DNA of 10,067 nt from Desulfurivibrio alkaliphilus (GTDB lineage: Bacteria; Desulfobacterota; Desulfobulbia; Desulfobulbales; Desulfurivibrionaceae). The notes beneath the pieces are model-generated. The model saw nothing but the letters and a program-made list of their open reading frames with translations. It did not search any database and had not been told where the DNA came from. The position numbers and the translations under genes were made by a program. Positions 7,006 to 10,067 of the stretch are shown in pieces (position 1 is the stretch's first letter; each line of letters opens with the position of its first letter). Location: positions 1 to 10,067 of the forward strand of contig DSDS01000031.1 in the NCBI GenBank assembly GCA_011048585.1. The letters are read 5' to 3'.

Positions 7006-7434
7006 CTACAACTTGAGGGCTTCCGGTTGCTGGGCCGAGTGGGGATGTTCGGTACCGGAATATACCTTGAGTTTTTTCAATTGTTTGCGGCCCAGGGAGT
7101 TCTTCGGCAGCATCCCCTTCACTGCCCGGATGATCAGCTCCTCCGGCTTGCTGTCCCGCAACTCGGAAGCGGTTTCCTGCTTCAGACCGCCTATGTGGCC
7201 GGTGTGTCGATAGTAAACCTTGTCGTCCCACTTATTGCCGGTGAGCTTCACCTTGCCGGCATTGAGTACGACGACAAAGTCACCGGTGTCCATGAAGGTA
7301 CTGTAGATGGGCTTGTGCTTGCCGCGCAAACGGGTGGCAATCTCCGAGGCCAGACGACCCAGGATCATCTCCTCGGCGTCAACCACGTACCATTTACGAT
7401 CAATGTCATTGACCGGCACCAGATGGGTTTTCAT
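7006..7434 (-). CDS. rplM: Large ribosomal subunit protein L13
   Basis: L13 is an early-assembling 50S protein that binds 23S rRNA. The 142 residues match the family. RKWYVVDAEEMILGRLASEIA, the segment around GDFVVVLNAGKVKLTG, the stretch YYRHTGHIGGLK, and VKGMLPKNSLGRKQLKKLKVY are all classical L13 sequence. AGGGGA lies 6 bases before the ATG. The start is only 22 bases past the 3' end of tRNA-Gly, with a run of eight T residues between, so tRNA, rplM and rpsI very likely share the promoter at 7557-7585. Confidence 0.98.
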   Translation of the reverse strand: MKTHLVPVNDIDRKWYVVDAEEMILGRLASEIATRLRGKHKPIYSTFMDTGDFVVVLNAGKVKLTGNKWDDKVYYRHTGHIGGLKQETASELRDSKPEELIIRAVKGMLPKNSLGRKQLKKLKVYSGTEHPHSAQQPEALKL

Positions 7435-7456
7435 GTGCTTCCCCTAAAAAAAATAT

Positions 7457-7531
<75 letters not shown>

Positions 7532-7556
7532 TCAACGGCTGCGTTTAAAGGGCGAC

Positions 7557-7585
7557 TATATACCAGTGGGACGGGTCCTTGTCAA
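7557..7585 (-). promoter_or_regulatory. Near-consensus sigma-70 promoter of tRNA-Gly-rplM-rpsI
   Basis: Read on the minus strand, TTGACA (7585-7580, perfect) is followed after exactly 17 bases by TATATA (7562-7557). TGG directly before the -10 box loosely recalls an extended -10. The predicted start near 7550 lies about 19 bases before the tRNA 5' end. This is the strongest promoter in the window, as expected for stable RNA and ribosomal proteins. Confidence 0.85.
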
Positions 7586-7738
7586 CATAAAAACCGGCCA
7601 AAACTTACCTCACCCCCACCATTTTTTACCTACCAAAGCCCGGGGGTCAGCTTAAGCTCTTGCCTTTACGCCCGGGTCACGGTTAAACTGGCCGCCGGCT
7701 CCAAAACGATCAGATCAACCGGGAGGAAAACTGCGAAC

Positions 7739-8335
7739 ATGAGCGCCCAAACCCGTTGCGGCGAGATCCAGCGCCGCACCAAGGAAACCGACATCAAACT
7801 GGCCCTGACCCTGGACGGACGGGGAGCAACCTCCATCAACACCGGTGTCGGCTTCATGGATCACATGCTGACCCTGATGGCGGTACACGGCTTTTTCAAC
7901 CTGGAGATCTCCGCCAGCGGCGATACTGAAGTTGACGATCATCACACCGTCGAAGATCTGGGAATCGCTTTGGGTCAGGCCTTAAAGCAGGCCCTGGGCG
8001 ATCTGGCCGGGATCTCCCGTTACGGCGAGGCGGCGGTGCCCATGGATGAAGCCCTGGTCCGGGTCACCCTGGACTGCTCCAACCGCCCCTTCCTCCATTA
8101 CGGCATAACGGTGCCCGACGCCAAGGTGGGCAGCTTCGACACCGCCTTGGCCAAGGAGTTCCTGCGCGCCTTTGCCCTCCACGGCGGACTCACCCTGCAT
8201 CTGGAGATGGCCCACGGCGAGAACAGTCACCACATCCTGGAGGCGACCTTCAAGGCCTTGGGCCGGGCCCTGGACCAGGCCACCCGCCCCGATCAGCGCC
8301 TGCAGGGAGCACTCTCCTCCAAGGGCAGCCTCTAA
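7739..8335 (+). CDS. hisB: Imidazoleglycerol-phosphate dehydratase
   Basis: HisB dehydrates imidazole glycerol phosphate to imidazole acetol phosphate, a late step of histidine synthesis. The 198 residues match the monofunctional bacterial enzyme; the phosphatase domain found in the bifunctional E. coli protein is absent. The two metal-binding repeats are visible: GFMDHM (residues 38-43) with DDHHTVED (66-73), and HHILEATFKALGRAL beginning at H164/H165 with E168. These His and Glu residues bind the paired Mn ions. GGAGG lies 11 bases before the ATG. No other his genes are in the window. The gene is divergent from the tRNA-Gly operon. The next gene begins 8 bases after its stop. Confidence 0.97.
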   Translation: MSAQTRCGEIQRRTKETDIKLALTLDGRGATSINTGVGFMDHMLTLMAVHGFFNLEISASGDTEVDDHHTVEDLGIALGQALKQALGDLAGISRYGEAAVPMDEALVRVTLDCSNRPFLHYGITVPDAKVGSFDTALAKEFLRAFALHGGLTLHLEMAHGENSHHILEATFKALGRALDQATRPDQRLQGALSSKGSL

Positions 8336-8343
8336 CCTTAATA

Positions 8344-9177
8344 ATGGGCGCTCCCAGCGAACCTGCCGCAAACCCGCCGCCGATCAACGACCCCGGATTG
8401 ATCCCCCCGGAGATCAACCGCTTGATCGGTCGGGCCATGCACCAATACCGGATGCTGGCCGACGGCGACCAGGTGATGATCGCCGTTTCCGGCGGCATCG
8501 ACAGCCTGGTACTCTGCCGCCTGCTCGATCTCTGGCGGCGCAAGGCCCCGATTCACTACGAGCTGCTGGCAGTCCACCTGGACATGGGGTTTGCCGGCTA
8601 CCGCCCCCGGGCTGAGCTGTACGGCACGTGGGGTCCGGGCCAGCCCCCCTCCGGCCCCTTGGCCGGCACCTCGGCGGCGGTGCAGGCCCAACTCGAAAAA
8701 CTGGGCCTGCCCTATTATATTGAAGAAACCCCCTTCGGCCCCGAGGCCATGGAGGCCGAGGCGGCCAAAAATTGCTGTTATCACTGCTCCACCCGCCGCC
8801 GAACCCGCCTTTTTGAGCTGGCCCGGGAGAAAGAGTGCAACAAGCTGGCCCTGGGCCATCACCAGGAAGATATCATCGAAACCTTTCTCCTCAACCTGCT
8901 CTACGGCGGCAACCTCAGCACCATGGTCCCCAACCAGCGCCTCTTTGACGGCCGCCTGCGAATGATCCGCCCCCTGGCCCTGCTGGACAAAACGATGATC
9001 CGCCGGCTTGGTCAACTGTTCGCCGTGGAGCCGGTGGCCAACCCCTGCCCGCTCACCGACAACTCCAAACGCCACGAAATGCGCAACCTGCTGGCCGCCA
9101 TCACCGGCAACGACCCCCGCCGCCGGGCCAGCATCTTTGCGGCCCTGGGCAACGTCCGGACCGACTACCTGCTTTAA
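8344..9177 (+). CDS. Divergent TtcA-like PP-loop tRNA thiolation protein
   Basis: The protein has 277 residues. The PP-loop that binds ATP is SGGIDS at residues 49-54, preceded by INRLIGRAMHQYRMLADGD as in TtcA. C145 and C148 form a CxxC motif followed by STRRR, and C235 lies in NPCPL. These match the three cysteines that hold the iron-sulfur cluster of TtcA, which makes 2-thiocytidine at tRNA position 32. ALGHHQEDIIETFLLNLLYGG is another family hallmark. It differs from classical TtcA: the second Cys of PCxxCG is lost, there is an extra segment at about residues 83-108, and the RRG after the CxxC is altered. It may be a TtcA paralogue with another target. No Shine-Dalgarno is visible before the ATG, 8 bases after hisB, so coupled translation is likely. 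Confidence 0.85.
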   Translation: MGAPSEPAANPPPINDPGLIPPEINRLIGRAMHQYRMLADGDQVMIAVSGGIDSLVLCRLLDLWRRKAPIHYELLAVHLDMGFAGYRPRAELYGTWGPGQPPSGPLAGTSAAVQAQLEKLGLPYYIEETPFGPEAMEAEAAKNCCYHCSTRRRTRLFELAREKECNKLALGHHQEDIIETFLLNLLYGGNLSTMVPNQRLFDGRLRMIRPLALLDKTMIRRLGQLFAVEPVANPCPLTDNSKRHEMRNLLAAITGNDPRRRASIFAALGNVRTDYLL

Positions 9178-9208
9178 CTCCCCCCGTCCCGGAGCAGGTC
9201 GAAAAAAG

Positions 9209-9320
9209 GGTTTTCTCACCATCCTGCCGCTGGCCGATAATCCGACCGGCGATCAGGAGACCGAACAAGTCACCGATCAAGTCGCAGGGCAAGTCTACAA
9301 CCTGCTCAAGGTCACCCCGG
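9209..9320 (+). pseudogene. Relic of a C-terminal tail with TxQV repeats
   Basis: In the frame starting at 9209 the sequence reads FLTILPLADNPTGDQETEQV and then TDQVAGQVYNLLKVTPGE. Three copies of CAAGTC at 12-base spacing (9266, 9278, 9290) encode the repeat. Such TxQV or TDQV runs next to a short helical segment are, from memory, typical of the C-terminal ends of AlbA_2/COG2865-type ATP-binding regulators and some Fic proteins. No start codon, ATPase or AlbA domain precedes it, because the upstream bases in other frames are the TtcA-like gene. I read it as a remnant of a deleted gene. The exact family is uncertain. Confidence 0.45.
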
Positions 9321-9440
9321 GGGAACGCTTCCGACCCCACCCATACCTACTACCAAACCAACGCCGAACGTTTCTTCAACAAGACGGTGGCGGTTGTCGA
9401 AACGGCGGTTAAAACAACACCTGTGGCGTCGGGACACTAG
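9321..9440 (+). pseudogene. Relic N-terminus of a SAM-dependent methyltransferase
   Basis: In another frame than the preceding relic, bases from 9330 encode SDPTHTYYQTNAERFFNKTV. This resembles the first 20 or so residues of class I SAM methyltransferases of the type YYxxNAExFFxxTxxVDM. The similarity stops after about 9390 and the frame ends at TAG (9438-9440), before any glycine-rich SAM-binding motif. There is no start codon in frame close by. The junction with the preceding fragment at about 9320 suggests deletion or recombination scars. The call rests on remembered family sequence only. Confidence 0.45.
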
Positions 9441-9450
9441 AAAAATTTGT

Positions 9451-9479
9451 TTGACATCCGCTTGGTCTACGGTCAGACT
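9451..9479 (+). promoter_or_regulatory. Possible promoter of the 106-residue ORF
   Basis: A perfect TTGACA (9451-9456) has CAGACT 17 bases later (9474-9479), which keeps only the A2, A4 and T6 of the -10 consensus. TGACA (9452-9456) and TGTCA (9479-9483) also form a 5-base inverted repeat around this site, which might bind a regulator. The weak -10 suggests either an activator-dependent promoter or a chance match. Confidence 0.3.
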
Positions 9480-9532
9480 GTCAGCTAGGATATGGGGAAT
9501 TTTTTAGTAAGTAAAGCAAGGGAGGGTCCGGC

Positions 9533-9853
9533 ATGAAATCGGGTTCGGCATTCGCCAATCGTTTCGGCGCCAAAGTCAGTTTGGCCGGGGCCGGTGAGGG
9601 GCTGTTCCTGGTTATTGCTCGTTTAAGCGATCCGGCCCCGCGGGTCCGGGCCCGGGATGGCCAGGTGGTAATGCGGCTCAACGGCACCAAGGTCCTGGCC
9701 CGGATGGCTCTCAAGCAGGCCTTGGCGCTGCTCAAGGATCCCGGGATCAGCAAGGTTGGCGGGGTCCAACTCGATATGGAGAGGTACCAAAAATTTCTGG
9801 CCGCCCAAGTGGCCGGCGGGCCGCCCCCCGGTCCCCAGCCTCCTCAGCCTTGA
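9533..9853 (+). CDS. Hypothetical protein of 106 residues
   Basis: The protein is soluble, without signal peptide or membrane segment. The N-terminal part (residues 1-85) alternates short hydrophobic strands and helices: VSLAGAGEGLFLVIARLSD, then a charged segment VRARDGQVVMRLNGTKVL, then a helix ALKQALALLKDPG. The last 15 or so residues are a low-complexity Pro/Gly tail (GGPPPGPQPPQP). I do not recognise the family. GGGAGGG six bases before the ATG is an excellent ribosome site, and codon use matches the neighbours, so it is very likely real. It follows the relic region and precedes the gene starting at 10029 on the same strand, which may be functionally linked. Confidence 0.75.
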   Translation: MKSGSAFANRFGAKVSLAGAGEGLFLVIARLSDPAPRVRARDGQVVMRLNGTKVLARMALKQALALLKDPGISKVGGVQLDMERYQKFLAAQVAGGPPPGPQPPQP

Positions 9854-10028
9854 ACCTGACGGGTTTCCTGCCTGGTTAAAGCCCGAGCATCCGAGCGGCC
9901 CGGGTTTCAGGCCGGAGCAGAACGTGGTTTCAAGTCGGCGGCTCTGGCGCCGCCTTCAGTTTTGGCGACAAACGCAACCGCGGTAGCTGCTACCGCAACC
10001 ATCAACCCCTGGAGAAAGGAGAACAGCC
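9854..10028 (+). other. Hairpin-rich leader before the last gene
   Basis: This 175-base gap holds several dyads. GCCTG (9870-9874) faces CAGGC (9908-9912), with AAA-CCCG and CGGG-TTT able to pair inside apart from a bulged G. GGCGGC (9937-9942) faces GCCGCC (9949-9954) and is followed by TTCAGTTTT, a weak terminator shape. GCGGTAG (9980-9986) faces CTACCGC (9990-9996) in a perfect 7-bp stem with a 3-base loop. I match none of this to a known riboswitch class. It could be a terminator followed by a structured 5' leader. Confidence 0.4.
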
Positions 10029-10067
10029 ATGGCAAGTGTCGGTCACGAATTACTCAATGTGCCATTA
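10029..10067 (+). CDS. Start of an unidentified gene, cut by the window edge
   Basis: Thirteen codons are present, reading MASVGHELLNVPL. AAGGAG lies 8 bases before the ATG, a strong ribosome site that makes this start convincing. The fragment is too short to assign a family. Its strand and spacing suggest it may belong with the 106-residue ORF upstream. Confidence 0.7.
   Translation, partial: MASVGHELLNVPL

Noticed and set aside
7638..7680. Two GCCCGGG copies and the palindrome AGCTTAAGCT before hisB
   Set aside because: CCCGGG is itself palindromic and common in this GC-rich window (it recurs before argC and in the right-edge leader), and the palindrome is short; not enough for an operator call.
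7586..7738. Promoter for hisB (TTGCCT with TTAAAC at 17 bases)
   Set aside because: The -10 box matches only three of six positions and lacks the key second A; hisB must have a promoter nearby but I cannot place it.
9008..9412. 134-codon open frame overlapping the end of the TtcA-like gene
   Set aside because: The first half is an out-of-frame reading of the TtcA-like gene. Only the part after about 9209 carries protein-like sequence, reported as a relic.

Overview
This GC-rich window reads as ordinary chromosome of a Gram-negative bacterium, most likely a Desulfobacterota (former Deltaproteobacteria) member near the Desulfobulbales. That placement is inferred from the rplM-rpsI-argC-truA gene order, the codon bias and remembered protein similarity; no 16S gene is present. 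There is no CRISPR array, insertion sequence or intact phage module.

Left part (1-3303, plus strand): a well-formed promoter drives a 759-residue AAA ATPase whose C-terminal half is recognisable and whose N-terminal 480 or so residues are not. Next comes a short DtxR/MntR-type metal-dependent repressor with its own promoter, an inverted repeat over the -10 box, and a cysteine-rich tail in place of an SH3 domain. A 63-residue orphan protein follows. A perfect hairpin at 3280-3303 separates these genes from the convergent block.

Middle part (3314-7585, minus strand, read right to left): a near-consensus promoter (7557-7585) fires into tRNA-Gly(GCC), then rplM (L13) and rpsI (S9). A strong intrinsic terminator follows. 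Beyond it are argC (arginine synthesis), truA (tRNA pseudouridine synthase) and a class Ib aspartate aminotransferase, all on the same strand with short gaps.

Right part (7739-10067, plus strand): hisB (histidine synthesis) is followed 8 bases later by a divergent TtcA-like PP-loop tRNA thiolation enzyme. Then comes about 355 bases without an intact gene. It holds what look like two decayed, out-of-frame gene ends: a TxQV-repeat tail like those of AlbA_2/COG2865-type ATP-binding proteins, and the N-terminus of a SAM methyltransferase. The window closes with an unrecognised 106-residue protein, a hairpin-rich leader of 175 bases, and the first 13 codons of another gene.

The mix is mainly core translation, tRNA modification and amino-acid synthesis. 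The parts worth a second look are the AAA ATPase N-terminus, the cysteine-tailed regulator, the relic region and the structured leader at the right edge. I see no clear evidence of a novel multi-gene system.
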